From JAEKNW01 sp963677815 (lineage in GTDB: Bacteria; Cloacimonadota; Cloacimonadia; Cloacimonadales; JAFGVF01), in assembly GCA_963677815.1 (NCBI GenBank), contig OY782499.1:1054001-1118000 (forward strand): 64,000 nt of DNA, written 5' to 3'. Under the pieces are notes generated by a model. It saw only the letters and a program-made list of their open reading frames with translations. It searched no databases and had not been told where the DNA came from. The translations under genes were made by a program, and so were the position numbers. Below, in pieces: positions 9,080-17,760 of the stretch (positions are counted from its first letter, which is position 1; each line of letters begins with the position of its first letter).

Positions 9080-11644
9080 TTATACTCCAAACTCTTCCAA
9101 AGGTAGGTTCAACTCTTCAGTTCCAGGAACAGCGAATCTACCGTCTCTGATAATATCAATCTCTTTACCGTCAGCAGTAATAGCTACGATGAAGTCTAAA
9201 TCTTCATAAGGAAGAGTAATATCTGTATGGCAGTTAGTATAAGCTGCTTGAATGTCTGTTTTTCTCTTGGCTGAATGAGTGTTTTCTCGAGCTGTAATTT
9301 CTTTTCCATCGATAGGATTAAAGACAGCGAAGTCTTCTTCCCAGGAGAAACATGTATCACCAATAGCGAAATGAGGTCCCATTTTTTCTACAATGAGAAT
9401 AGGTAGGAGGTTAAGAATATCAAACTTCTTAGCCATTACATAAGCTGGTGTGTTTGTTCCGATAGCAAATTCGCCTAGTGGAAGTGTTTTGTGAGGGAAA
9501 AGCAAATCTTCTTGAATAAGCTTTTTATTCTCTTCTTCATTTTCCATATTAGCACAGGTATATTCTTCCACATAACCATCTTTAAAGTGTAATTCTAGTT
9601 CTTTAAAAGTAATATTATTGAGGAAAGATTCTTTCACATGTAGAATACCATTTGTTCCTTCTAGCATAGGAGAAGTGAATACTTCACCTACTGGGATATT
9701 TACATCAGCTCCACAATTAACGAAGTTAGTGTGTTTTTCTGGATCAAGTAACTTTTGCATTTTAACTTTAATATCAGTTTTATTACCATTTTTACCCTTA
9801 ACATGAACATATTCAGCTTGGTCCATGACATCAACTAAATTTTGTTGAATTTCTTCCCAGTGTAAAGTATCAATCATATTTATGTCAGAAGTTGCTTCGA
9901 AGATTTCTTCAAATTTAGGTCCAATTTCAGGAACAGGGAAGCCGATTATACAGAAACTTGTCTCTGTACGAGGCATATATTTTTGAGAAGTTTGGCTTCT
10001 GGCAATACCTATTTGTTGAGAAAGTTTTTGTTGTTCTTCAGAAAGTTTTAGGTTTTCAGTTTTAGATTTTGGTGAGAATGGTTTTTCTCCAAAGGCATCA
10101 AAAGCAACAACACCAGCATACTTAGTCAAGATTTCGGTACAGTTTTCTGAGATAATTTCATAATCATTTATTTGCTTTGTAGCGACTTCTTCATCCAGAA
10201 TCATAGCAGAATCAAATCTGTGGTCATAACCATATTGTTTATTTGCTACTGTAGAAGAAGCTCTTGAAAATAGAGGTTTGAGATTATAGTTTTCCAAATT
10301 CTTAACGAGTTGGCGGACAATTCTTTCTTGTCCTAAATTATATACAATAAGAACAGTTTCCTTGATTGATAAGTCTTTTTTAGCTAACTCAAAGCCACGG
10401 ATAAAGGCTTTTGTGAGTTCATCAGTTAGTTTAAGTATTTTCTCTTGAGGGTACTTATTTAAAAATTCAGCAGTTTTAATCTCATTCTCAGTAATATATT
10501 TTCCGTATTGATAAAGATAGCGAATATCACTTAAATCAGCTTCCATGATTATTTTGCCAAAACTATAGTTATCTGGGTCTAATGATTCTCTCATTGAAAG
10601 TTCTTTTTCTTCAATAGAAGAGCTAAGTAAGAAATCTTTATAAATAGCGAATAATGAATCGTAGTCTTTCTTTTCTGCTTTCATTGAAGCTACGATATCT
10701 AAGAAAAGTTGATTCTTTTTTGCTAATTCATTAATCTCAAAGTTCACTACATGAGAGAAGTAACTTCTATAGCCAATATAGATAGCTGATAATAATTGTC
10801 CGAGTTTATCACCATATTGAGCAACTGCATAAGCAGGATTAGCAAAAGAAGTTTCATAATTCTCAGTTAGAATTTCTGAATATATCTCAGAATTAAATTT
10901 GGCTAATTCTTTTAAGTCATGGTGTTTAAAGTAGTTGTCATTATACTCTTCTTTGAAATCATCTGCTTTGAGAATCTTGCCTGCAATTAATGCTAAGAAT
11001 GGCTTAAATGTACCATCGCATTCTTCAATTTCTTTCTGTAGTTTTTTTATTTCTTCAATTGTTTCATTATACTTGGGAATTGCTGTTTCATTAATACTTC
11101 TTTTCAATTCTAAAAACTTCATTGCATCTCCTTTGTTGCATTTTTGTTTTTCTATTTGTTTTAGTTTAATAATAATTTTACTAATTATGACATCCTCTGC
11201 AATATCGTCAATGGAAAAATTAGCAACTTCTTTATAAAGCTTTATTCTTCTTTGATATATCTGATAAAGCTCTTCTTTAGAATTTTTCTTAACTAAAGGT
11301 CGATTGCTATTTTTTATTCTATCGTAAAGAACTTGCCAGCTGGGATTTAACCATATTACCATATTATCTTTAAGGTAATTTCTATTTTGCTGAGAAGAAA
11401 TAACCCCACCTCCGGTAGAAATAACTCCGGTAGGTGGGGAAGAAAGGAGGATATCTCGTTCTAAAGAACGAAATTTCTTTTCACCATAAGTATGAAAAAT
11501 ATCTTTAATGGATCTCATACACTCTTTCTCCAGAAGGTAATCGAGATCATAATGTTCTAGCTTCAAGGCAGCAGCCAATGAACGACCAATATGGCTTTTG
11601 CCTGAACCCATAAATCCAATAATAAATATTTTTTTACTAGTCAT
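9080..11644 (-). CDS. Shikimate kinase domain fused in frame to an M29-type aminopeptidase
   Basis: One uninterrupted 854-aa frame. Residues 1-174 look like a complete shikimate kinase: Walker A GFMGSGKS at 10-17, DLD near 33, the FRSLERDIL arginine, and the GGGVI shikimate-binding loop. Residues 175-854 form a 680-aa protein with a C-terminal M29 metallopeptidase module: NIPVGEVFTSPMLEGTNG, LPLGEFAIGTN, EKMGPHFAIGD and NCHTD carry the expected metal-binding Glu and His residues. A perfectly spaced AAGGAG lies 5 nt before an in-frame ATG at 11122, exactly at the domain junction. The aminopeptidase half is therefore probably also made as a separate protein. Typical M29 enzymes are about 400 aa, so the roughly 280 residues between kinase and peptidase are an extra region of unknown function. 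A true fusion of these two activities would be unusual. Confidence 0.82.
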   Translation of the reverse strand: MTSKKIFIIGFMGSGKSHIGRSLAAALKLEHYDLDYLLEKECMRSIKDIFHTYGEKKFRSLERDILLSSPPTGVISTGGGVISSQQNRNYLKDNMVIWLNPSWQVLYDRIKNSNRPLVKKNSKEELYQIYQRRIKLYKEVANFSIDDIAEDVIISKIIIKLKQIEKQKCNKGDAMKFLELKRSINETAIPKYNETIEEIKKLQKEIEECDGTFKPFLALIAGKILKADDFKEEYNDNYFKHHDLKELAKFNSEIYSEILTENYETSFANPAYAVAQYGDKLGQLLSAIYIGYRSYFSHVVNFEINELAKKNQLFLDIVASMKAEKKDYDSLFAIYKDFLLSSSIEEKELSMRESLDPDNYSFGKIIMEADLSDIRYLYQYGKYITENEIKTAEFLNKYPQEKILKLTDELTKAFIRGFELAKKDLSIKETVLIVYNLGQERIVRQLVKNLENYNLKPLFSRASSTVANKQYGYDHRFDSAMILDEEVATKQINDYEIISENCTEILTKYAGVVAFDAFGEKPFSPKSKTENLKLSEEQQKLSQQIGIARSQTSQKYMPRTETSFCIIGFPVPEIGPKFEEIFEATSDINMIDTLHWEEIQQNLVDVMDQAEYVHVKGKNGNKTDIKVKMQKLLDPEKHTNFVNCGADVNIPVGEVFTSPMLEGTNGILHVKESFLNNITFKELELHFKDGYVEEYTCANMENEEENKKLIQEDLLFPHKTLPLGEFAIGTNTPAYVMAKKFDILNLLPILIVEKMGPHFAIGDTCFSWEEDFAVFNPIDGKEITARENTHSAKRKTDIQAAYTNCHTDITLPYEDLDFIVAITADGKEIDIIRDGRFAVPGTEELNLPLEEFGV
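11120..11133 (-). promoter_or_regulatory. Internal ribosome-binding site and start codon inside the aroK/M29 frame
   Basis: On the minus strand AAGGAG (complement of 11128-11133) is followed by a 5-nt spacer and an in-frame ATG (11122-11120). It encodes the Met of MKFLELKR at the boundary between the kinase and aminopeptidase parts. The spacing is ideal for initiation. Confidence 0.65.
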
Positions 11645-11968
11645 AAGACGACTAAATATTTTCTTAGAATGATGTCAAGAAAAAATTGACCTAAGGTTTA
11701 TTAAATTATTTAAAAAGTCATAAGGAGCTACAAAGCTATAGCTTTCTACAAAGATGTCGCTTCAAGCGGAGCTTTTAAAGACTTCTGATATTTTAATCTA
11801 CAAAGATATCGCTACTCTGTAGCTTCAGGAGGAGTGAATTTATGCTAAGACCCACTCAACTTGAAAGAGAGCTTTATTAAATATAGATTATAAAGATAGC
11901 AAAGAAATAATTTTCATCTTGCGAATTAATATGAAATAGCTATAATATAACAAATGAAAGGAGTAAAT
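11645..11968. other. Intergenic region with short direct repeats
   Basis: No gene is supported here. It holds near-identical phrases of the form CTACAAAGATRTCGCT at about 11747 and 11810, and scattered GTAGCT/AGCTAC motifs that could form weak hairpins. The lipocalin ribosome site AAAGGAG is at its right end. No clear promoter is visible. Confidence 0.4.
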
Positions 11969-12493
11969 ATGTTTAAAGTTATTATCTTAAGTCTTATGTT
12001 TTTTTCTTTTTCTCTAATCAGTGCAGCTGAGCCTAAACCTGTAGAAAAAGTCGATTTGCTACAATACCAAGGGACATGGTATGAGATTGCTAAGCTGCCA
12101 AACTGGTTTCAAAAGAAGTGTGCTAAGAATACTACTGCTAGCTATAAACTCAGAGAAGATGGTTATATTTCTGTAATTAATCGCTGTATTGAAAAAGATG
12201 GTGAGATTAACGAGATTGAGGGTAAAGCAAGAATAGTAGATAAGCAAAGTAATGCCAAATTAGAAGTATCTTTTGCAAGGTTCTTATGGAAGAACTGGTT
12301 TTGGGGTGACTATTGGGTGATAGGATTAGCCGATGATTATTCTTGGGCTATAGTTGGTGGACCTAACCATAAGTATGCCTGGATATTAGCAAGAGAGAAA
12401 AGTTTAAGCAAATCTACTCTTGTAAAAATTTTTGATATTCTAAAAGAACAGGGTTATGAAACCGATAAATTTGAATTTACTCTACAAGATTAG
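11969..12493 (+). CDS. blc: Bacterial lipocalin (Blc-like), secreted
   Basis: A 174-aa protein. Residues 1-19 form a signal peptide (MFKVIILSLMFFSFSLISA) ending in a normal signal-peptidase I site. There is no lipobox cysteine, unlike E. coli Blc, which is a lipoprotein. The lipocalin signature GTWYEIAKLPNWFQ follows. Later come the AKLEVSF strand, the WGDYWVIGL and YSWAIVGGPNHKYAWILAR strands, and a C-terminal helix. Lipocalins bind hydrophobic ligands such as lysophospholipids in an eight-stranded barrel. The start at 11969 is chosen because AAAGGAG lies 5 nt upstream; an ATG five codons earlier overlaps that site. It is monocistronic by spacing. Confidence 0.9.
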   Translation: MFKVIILSLMFFSFSLISAAEPKPVEKVDLLQYQGTWYEIAKLPNWFQKKCAKNTTASYKLREDGYISVINRCIEKDGEINEIEGKARIVDKQSNAKLEVSFARFLWKNWFWGDYWVIGLADDYSWAIVGGPNHKYAWILAREKSLSKSTLVKIFDILKEQGYETDKFEFTLQD

Positions 12494-12515
12494 ATGGCTA
12501 AAGAAAATATATCTC

Positions 12516-12546
12516 TTGACATAATATGATATATTTTTGTTATAAT
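12516..12546 (+). promoter_or_regulatory. Probable promoter for the small membrane protein genes
   Basis: TTGACA at 12516-12521 and TATAAT at 12541-12546 have a 19-nt spacer, longer than optimal but with both boxes perfect. It lies 31 nt before the ATG at 12577. A very similar AT-rich stretch with the same CTCTTGACATA core occurs at 24026-24036. Confidence 0.5.
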
Positions 12547-12576
12547 TATTAATATTACTTAATTGAGAGGTTTTGT

Positions 12577-12828
12577 ATGTGGCTTTTCTTTAAATATAAT
12601 TTTAGAGGTCTTATGGAAGGCTTTAATAAAGCTGGATGGATAGCCTTTTTTATTACTATTTTAATACAAATAATATTATATATATTTCATAGTTTTAATT
12701 ATGAATCTCCTAAACATGCCATAGCTTATAATATAGGTGGAGTAGTTATTAACGGACTAATAATAGCACTTCTTGCTCATATAATTAGCTCAATATTTAC
12801 AAAACCATATCCTGATAAAAGAAAGTAG
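12577..12828 (+). CDS. Small membrane protein, function unknown
   Basis: An 83-aa protein with a GAGAGG ribosome site before ATG. It has two hydrophobic segments, about residues 21-38 (GWIAFFITILIQIILYIF) and 50-71 (AYNIGGVVINGLIIALLAHIIS), with a basic C-terminal tail. No family is recognised. The next small membrane protein begins 54 nt downstream of its stop, so the two may be co-transcribed. Confidence 0.65.
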   Translation: MWLFFKYNFRGLMEGFNKAGWIAFFITILIQIILYIFHSFNYESPKHAIAYNIGGVVINGLIIALLAHIISSIFTKPYPDKRK

Positions 12829-12882
12829 TATTTTTAGCTCAAGTGTTACTTTATATAAAGTCTGTATGGGAGGTTATTCAGC

Positions 12883-13149
12883 ATGAATACCTTATTATTT
12901 TTCATTAAATTAGTTGGTGTGTATATATTATCACTAGGTTTGTTGCATCTTGCACATGGTTTACAAGTTATAAGTGGTATGATAAAATTCAAGTTCTTAG
13001 TATTCATAGGAAACATGCTTTTTTCAATCAAACTTATTATGACCTTAATTGATAGTAGTAGCCCAATATACTCAATAGAAAATATAATCATTATATTATT
13101 TATAAGTATTATTTGGTTAATATATTTTCTTTATTTTTATCGGCAATAA
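12883..13149 (+). CDS. Small membrane protein, function unknown
   Basis: An 88-aa protein with a GGGAGG ribosome site upstream. It has hydrophobic helices at about residues 3-28, 38-55 and 64-85, and very few charges. No family is recognised. The IS4-type element starts 76 bp after its stop. The gene may belong to the accessory block or may be its left neighbour. Confidence 0.6.
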   Translation: MNTLLFFIKLVGVYILSLGLLHLAHGLQVISGMIKFKFLVFIGNMLFSIKLIMTLIDSSSPIYSIENIIIILFISIIWLIYFLYFYRQ

Positions 13150-13225
13150 GAGGTAGTAGCACTAATCTAAATCTTAATAGCTCCCTGTGTATCAGCAGGC
13201 TAAAAATTCCAAAAGAAATATATCA

Positions 13226-14501
13226 GGCATACCCCCAAAAAACTGCAAACATCTATTTGTAAGATGCATTATAATAACTGTTTAAAGTTGATTAATGTCA
13301 AGTTTAAGCAGTTTTGAGAGACATCACAAAAGGCATTATTTCAAGTGGTACATTAATAGTTAGGCAAATAGCATCATCTTTACACGAAAAGATTAGTTTA
13401 GATAAAGTGTGTGAGAGATTATACCGTAATCTTAAAAATGATAAGTTATCTGATGTAATTAGTGAAAATATAATGATATCCAATTGTTCAAAAGCAACTG
13501 GTGATACTTATTTCATAGTCGACGACTCAGATATAGTTAAACCTAATTCGCATAAGATTGAAGGATTAGCACGAGTGCGTGATGGCTCTACAGGTAAAAG
13601 GTTAAATGGCTTTCATTTATCGAATATAACTTCTTTGACTGATAATGGTAAGTATTATTCAATACTGCCAATATGTAGTCAATTATATAGCAATATTATA
13701 GAAGAAGATACCTCGCGAAACATGCTTGAAGATAGAATAACTGATATAACCATCCATAGTGACAATAAAGGTATCTATGTCTTTGACAGAGGTTATGACA
13801 GTAGAAAATTAATCACTTTACTATCTAATAATGGTAATAACTATATACTTAGAAGTACAGGAAAAAGAAGTTTAATCGTGGATGAAGTTGAAAAACCTTT
13901 TACAGATGTTACAAAAACAATAAAGAGAAAACACAAGTTTAAAACTTCCAAAAATAAGATTTATATGTGTGGAGTTAAAAGGGTAAAAATCAGAACAAAT
14001 CCTCATAAAACTAAAAAGTCAGATACAGTAGAGACTCATCTAGTAGTTGCTCGACATGGTAAAAAAGGAGGCTTATTCTATTTGCTATGTAACTTTAATA
14101 CCAAAGACTTAACAGACTATGAGATAATTGAAAAAGCATTAAGAGGATATGGGTACAGATGGAAAATTGAGGAGTTTCATAGACATGTAAAACAAGAGTT
14201 TAACTGGGAAAATATCCAGTTAATGAGTTATGTAGGATTAAAAAATTTAAATACAATCCTGATGGTCGCAGTTGATATAATATACTCTGCTATAAAATAT
14301 TTAGATGAGCTACTATACTTATACCCAGAATTTGGAAATTTGAAAGAACATACATATAAATATGTATATTATAAGCTTAGCAGAGTCATAAAACATATAT
14401 TCAGCAATACAAAACTTAACAAGATTTTACCCTGCAAAGGTGAATATCATGACAAGTTACAGCTGAGGATCAATTTTTCTTAAAAAAAATGGGGGTATGC
14501 C
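13226..14501 (+). mobile_element. IS4-type insertion sequence, intact copy
   Basis: Perfect 12-bp terminal inverted repeats GGCATACCCCCA (13226-13237) and its complement (14490-14501) enclose one full transposase gene, for a 1276-bp element. No obvious target-site duplication is visible at its ends. A second, rearranged copy lies in opposite orientation at 23112-24010 with the same ends. It has landed inside an IS200-type tnpA gene. Confidence 0.88.
13314..14483 (+). CDS. IS4-family DDE transposase
   Basis: A 389-aa transposase. Catalytic-triad candidates are the Asp in YFIVDDSD (about residue 70), the Asp in IYVFDRGYDS (about 160), and the Glu in YGYRWKIEEFHRHVK (about 285). The last matches the IS4-type Y-R-E-K signature. 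Translation most likely starts at a TTG at 13314, because an in-frame stop lies immediately upstream (13305) and no ATG is available near the conserved N-terminus. The gene fills the element between its inverted repeats and looks intact. The last 172 codons are nearly identical to the remnant at 23130. Confidence 0.88.
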   Translation: MRDITKGIISSGTLIVRQIASSLHEKISLDKVCERLYRNLKNDKLSDVISENIMISNCSKATGDTYFIVDDSDIVKPNSHKIEGLARVRDGSTGKRLNGFHLSNITSLTDNGKYYSILPICSQLYSNIIEEDTSRNMLEDRITDITIHSDNKGIYVFDRGYDSRKLITLLSNNGNNYILRSTGKRSLIVDEVEKPFTDVTKTIKRKHKFKTSKNKIYMCGVKRVKIRTNPHKTKKSDTVETHLVVARHGKKGGLFYLLCNFNTKDLTDYEIIEKALRGYGYRWKIEEFHRHVKQEFNWENIQLMSYVGLKNLNTILMVAVDIIYSAIKYLDELLYLYPEFGNLKEHTYKYVYYKLSRVIKHIFSNTKLNKILPCKGEYHDKLQLRINFS

Positions 14502-14749
14502 AACAAATATCCCATAAAACTTGACACACTAATCTTAGGGGGAATGCTGACTAACATATGGATATGATCAGGCATCAAATGTCCTTCATGAATTTCAACA
14601 CCTTTGTATGAACATAACCGTTTTAATATTTCTCTAACGCTAACTTTATATTGATTGTATATTATTTTTCTTCTGTATTTTGGTGTAAATACTATGTGAT
14701 ATTTACACATCCATTTGGTATGAGCTAAACTATGTGCTTTATTTGCCAT
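14502..14749 (-). pseudogene. IS200/IS605-type TnpA, 3' end lost
   Basis: The first ~83 residues of a Y1 (HUH) transposase. They include the typical opening MANKAHSLAHTKWMCKYHIVF, the TPKYRRKI block, and the HUH motif in MPDHIHMLV. The frame reaches SSFMGYL and then runs straight into the inverted repeat of the IS4-type element at 14501. The region that should hold the nucleophilic tyrosine is missing. The missing part is not recognisable on the other side of the IS. An AAAGG ribosome site precedes the start. Confidence 0.85.
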
Positions 14750-14834
14750 TTTTTTACCTTTCCTTTTTATTATTTTAGCAGCTTGAACAACTCTAAAATG
14801 GGGAAAGGTGATTTATTGTAAAACATTCGTTTCC

Positions 14835-14851
14835 GCACCCGCATAGCGGGT
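14835..14851. repeat. 17-bp palindromic motif, left copy
   Basis: GCACCCGCATAGCGGGT contains the hairpin ACCCGC-ATA-GCGGGT. An identical 17-mer lies at 16509-16525, so the two copies bracket the IS1182-type element. They may be the element's target, its duplication, or end hairpins of IS200-like elements. Confidence 0.7.
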
Positions 14852-14889
14852 CAGGTAGTAGACAAACCCCCTCTTTTTTAAATAGAAAT

Positions 14890-15819
14890 TTACGCTGTTT
14901 TTAGCAATTTAAATAAATCTGAAGAGTCATATATGTTTTGCCCTTTTTTTATGTTAATTTTACTGATTTGGAACTTCAGAATGTAAACATAATACTTCAT
15001 TTGTGAAAAAATAAATTTGGATAATGGATTGGTTCCACCACCTCCACGTCTGCTGAGGATATTGGCCATTTTTTTTATATTTTGAGTTATAGCGGTCATG
15101 TAAGCTTGGAATTTCATTTTCTCAATTCCCCTAAATTTAGCATATCGATAACCGTGTAATTCTTTGCTATTAGCGAAACTCCGTTCTATAGTTTCTTTTT
15201 GCCGTCGATATATTTCCTTACCATATTCACTATTAGTATTATCTTTAACCCAATCTTTATATTTTTGCCAAACATGATTTCTTATTGATTTAGTTCCATT
15301 TTTATTAGTTATACACTGCCCAAAATATTTACAGTTTTTACAATCTGATTTTGACGATTTATATTCTTTTGAACCTGATCTCGTGGTTGTATAATACTTT
15401 AATATACAATTATTAGGACATATCCATATATCTTTATCATATTTAAACTTATTCTTCTTAAAAAAGTGCTTTTTCCCTCCTGCTTTTCTTCTTCCCATTG
15501 TTGCAAATATGCCTAAATCATATAGTTCCTTACAAATATATGTTGTATTATAACCAGCATCTAAACCCACAGCTTCAACATCAAAACCAAACCTGTTAAT
15601 CTGATATTTTAACCTGTCTATATAGCATGTACTATCACTTACATTAGCCGGAGTTATATGAACATCTGTAATTATATTAAAGAGAGAATCTGTTGTTCTG
15701 TGATCTAAATAATAAAAACCACGTGGCTTGCGTTCACGATTCATTTCTCCACTATCTGGATCTGTCGTACTTTGCTTTATTGTCTTTGTTTCTTCTTTAA
15801 TCTCGGCTTCAGGGAAAGG
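14890..15819 (-). pseudogene. IS1182-family transposase, C-terminal part after an in-frame stop
   Basis: Continues the frame of the 15820-16383 segment after a single TAA. Reading on gives PFPEAEIKEETKTIKQ, then STTDPDSGEMNRE and FYYLDHRTTD, the normal continuation of an IS1182 transposase. Next come the LDAGYNTTYICKEL segment with a catalytic Asp, a four-cysteine zinc-ribbon-like region (CPNNC...CKNCKYFGQC), and the ERSFANSKELHGYRYAKFRG block with the catalytic Glu. If translated separately, a start could be used at 15744. Confidence 0.85.
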
Positions 15820-16383
15820 TTACTTATCATGAGCTACTCTATCTTCATTTACTGCTTTATTTAATTCTCCAACATATTCTTGGGGAGTTTTGGTAACCTC
15901 TATTTTTCTGAAATTCTTGTTATTTGCATTGGCTTTAGTATGTGTAGAGTCTGTATATAATACTTTGCCATCAAGCATATCAGACTTCAGTGCCATGAAG
16001 ACTAAATCTTCAAAAATTTCTTGAAATATTGAACTATCCTTGAATCGTCTTTGTCGATTTTTGCTAAAAACTGAATGGTGAGGTATCTTATCTAATAGTT
16101 TATAACCTAAAAACCACCGAAAGGCTGTATTATGTTCTATTTCAAGAACTAATTTTCTTTCTGACTTAATCCCATATAAATATCCGATTAGTAGCATTTT
16201 AAAAAATCTTACAGGGTCAATACCCGGACGTCCGTTATCCAAACAATACAAATGTTTTACTTTATCATATATAAAATCAAAATTTATATATTTGTCAATT
16301 TTTCTTATAGGATGGTCTTCTTTTACTAATTGTTCGATGGTTACCATCTCAATTTCGGTCTGTCTATTTATTTTTTCAATCAT
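15820..16383 (-). pseudogene. IS1182-family transposase, N-terminal part
   Basis: 187 codons, beginning MIEKINRQTEIEMVTIEQLV, with RPGIDPVRFFKMLLIGYLYGI, the NTAFRWFLGY block and the DGKVLYTDSTHTKANAN motif that carries the first catalytic Asp. It ends in a TAA at 15820-15822 where relatives usually continue HDKK-P. The downstream sequence stays in the same frame, so one base change (a Lys AAA to TAA) explains the break. The full protein would be about 497 residues, the usual family length. Confidence 0.87.
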
Positions 16384-16508
16384 ATCTTACCTCTTGTACA
16401 ATAAAGTATTATGATTATATTATGTCAAGATATTTATTGCTAATTATTCAACTTTTTATGTGTTATATTAAATCATATTATATATTACAATAGATTTGTC
16501 AACAGCCT

Positions 16509-16525
16509 GCACCCGCATAGCGGGT
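16509..16525. repeat. 17-bp palindromic motif, right copy
   Basis: Identical to 14835-14851. It is followed by another short hairpin, TATTGC-8 nt-GCAATA, at 16530-16549. The remaining intergenic DNA to 16680 shows no gene. Confidence 0.7.
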
Positions 16526-16680
16526 GGTTTATTGCTTGACTACGCAATAATGCATAGTTAGCAGACTAAAGTCATTAATATAAAAGGCACAACAAATGTT
16601 CTGCCTGTTTACATATATTATTTAAACTCATGCAAAAAAACTTTATAACAGTACTCAATAGTTCATGATGTTATATGATA

Positions 16681-17760
16681 CTATTTCATAAGCATTATCT
16701 TTTTAGTTTTAGTTTTCTCTTTAGAAGTTATTCTTGTTAGATAAACACCAGAAGCAACTTTTTGATTACTATCATTCTTACCATTCCAAACAACAGCATG
16801 ATAGCCTGCTTTAAAGTGATCTTTTACAAGTTTTTTAACAACTTGTCCTTTTAGATTGTATATCTTTATCTCTATGTCACTATCTTCAGGTAAACCAAAC
16901 ATGATAGTCGTTTCAGGATTAAAAGGATTTGGGTAGTTAGATAGATTAAGCTTGTTAGGAGGAAGAACATTATAATCTGATTCATCATCTTTTATCATAT
17001 CATTATATATGTCCCAATGCTTTGCATGTTCTTCTTCGAACTTCTCAAATGTCTTATATTTATATTGAGCAAAAGTTGTATTAACCTCAGATTTACCTTG
17101 CGAAGCGTTAGCCAATTTTAGTACTATCTCTAAATCAAGTACAGCACTAAGAGAGTCAATTTCAGAAGTTGGACAATTAATTCTATTCTTGAGAATAGTT
17201 ATAACCTCATTGTAATTCTTGTAAAGTAAATGAACTCTCATTATATAGTTGTCAATCATTTCTGATAAGGAGTTATCAATAGATGAAAATTGTTCTACTT
17301 TATCTTCCATATAGCTATCAACTTCTAAAATATCAATACCAATAATATAAGAGTTTCTATAAATACCATCAACACAACTAGCCCAGAGACTACTCTCAGT
17401 TGGTATAGCTTCATCTAAAATTAGTTTATATATTAGATATGCGTCTAAGTTATAACCACTATTTTCTTCACATAGAGCTTCATAAAATCTATCGGGTGTT
17501 ATAGAAGGTGGGTAAAAAGAATTTTGGGTAGGATCAAATTCATTAACCGAAACATAATTAGACATTGATGCTGGTGCAACTCTCACTGTAGAAGTTGAGA
17601 ACCAATTATAACTTGCATCTATACCAATCCTATTCATAATAGGTACAGTAAAATCAAAATCATTTGCTAGTGTATTTGGTGGAGAAAATCTATGGTAGAA
17701 ATCGTTATGCCCTTTTAAACACTTTATTAAATAGTCATTGGGTTCATCTGTTGGAAAATA
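16681..17760 (-). pseudogene. T9SS cargo protein, C-terminal part (after an in-frame stop), with sorting domain
   Basis: This is the continuation, in the same frame, of the 17761-21321 gene. Directly after the TAA the frame reads YFPTDEPNDYLIKCLKGHND and stays open for 359 codons. The last ~90 residues are a type-A T9SS C-terminal sorting domain: LSNYPNPFNPETTI, IKIYNLKGQVVKKL, AVVWNGKNDSNQKVASGVYL, then a basic end KKIMLMK. If separately translated it could start at ATG 17637, but no signal peptide is present there, so it could not be exported alone. Without this part the upstream protein lacks its sorting signal. Confidence 0.85.

Larger units (their letters stand above)
14858..16503 (-). 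mobile_element. IS1182-family insertion sequence with broken transposase
   Basis: The transposase frame spans 14890-16383 on the minus strand. Imperfect inverted ends are GTAGACAAACC (14858-14868) and the complement of GTTGACAAATC (16493-16503), 9 of 11 matching. Exact boundaries are tentative. Identical 17-bp palindromes lie 5-7 bp outside both ends. Confidence 0.6.

Noticed and set aside
13226..14501. Target-site duplication for the IS4-type element
   Set aside because: Immediate flanks (TATCA on the left, AACAA on the right) do not match over any useful length.
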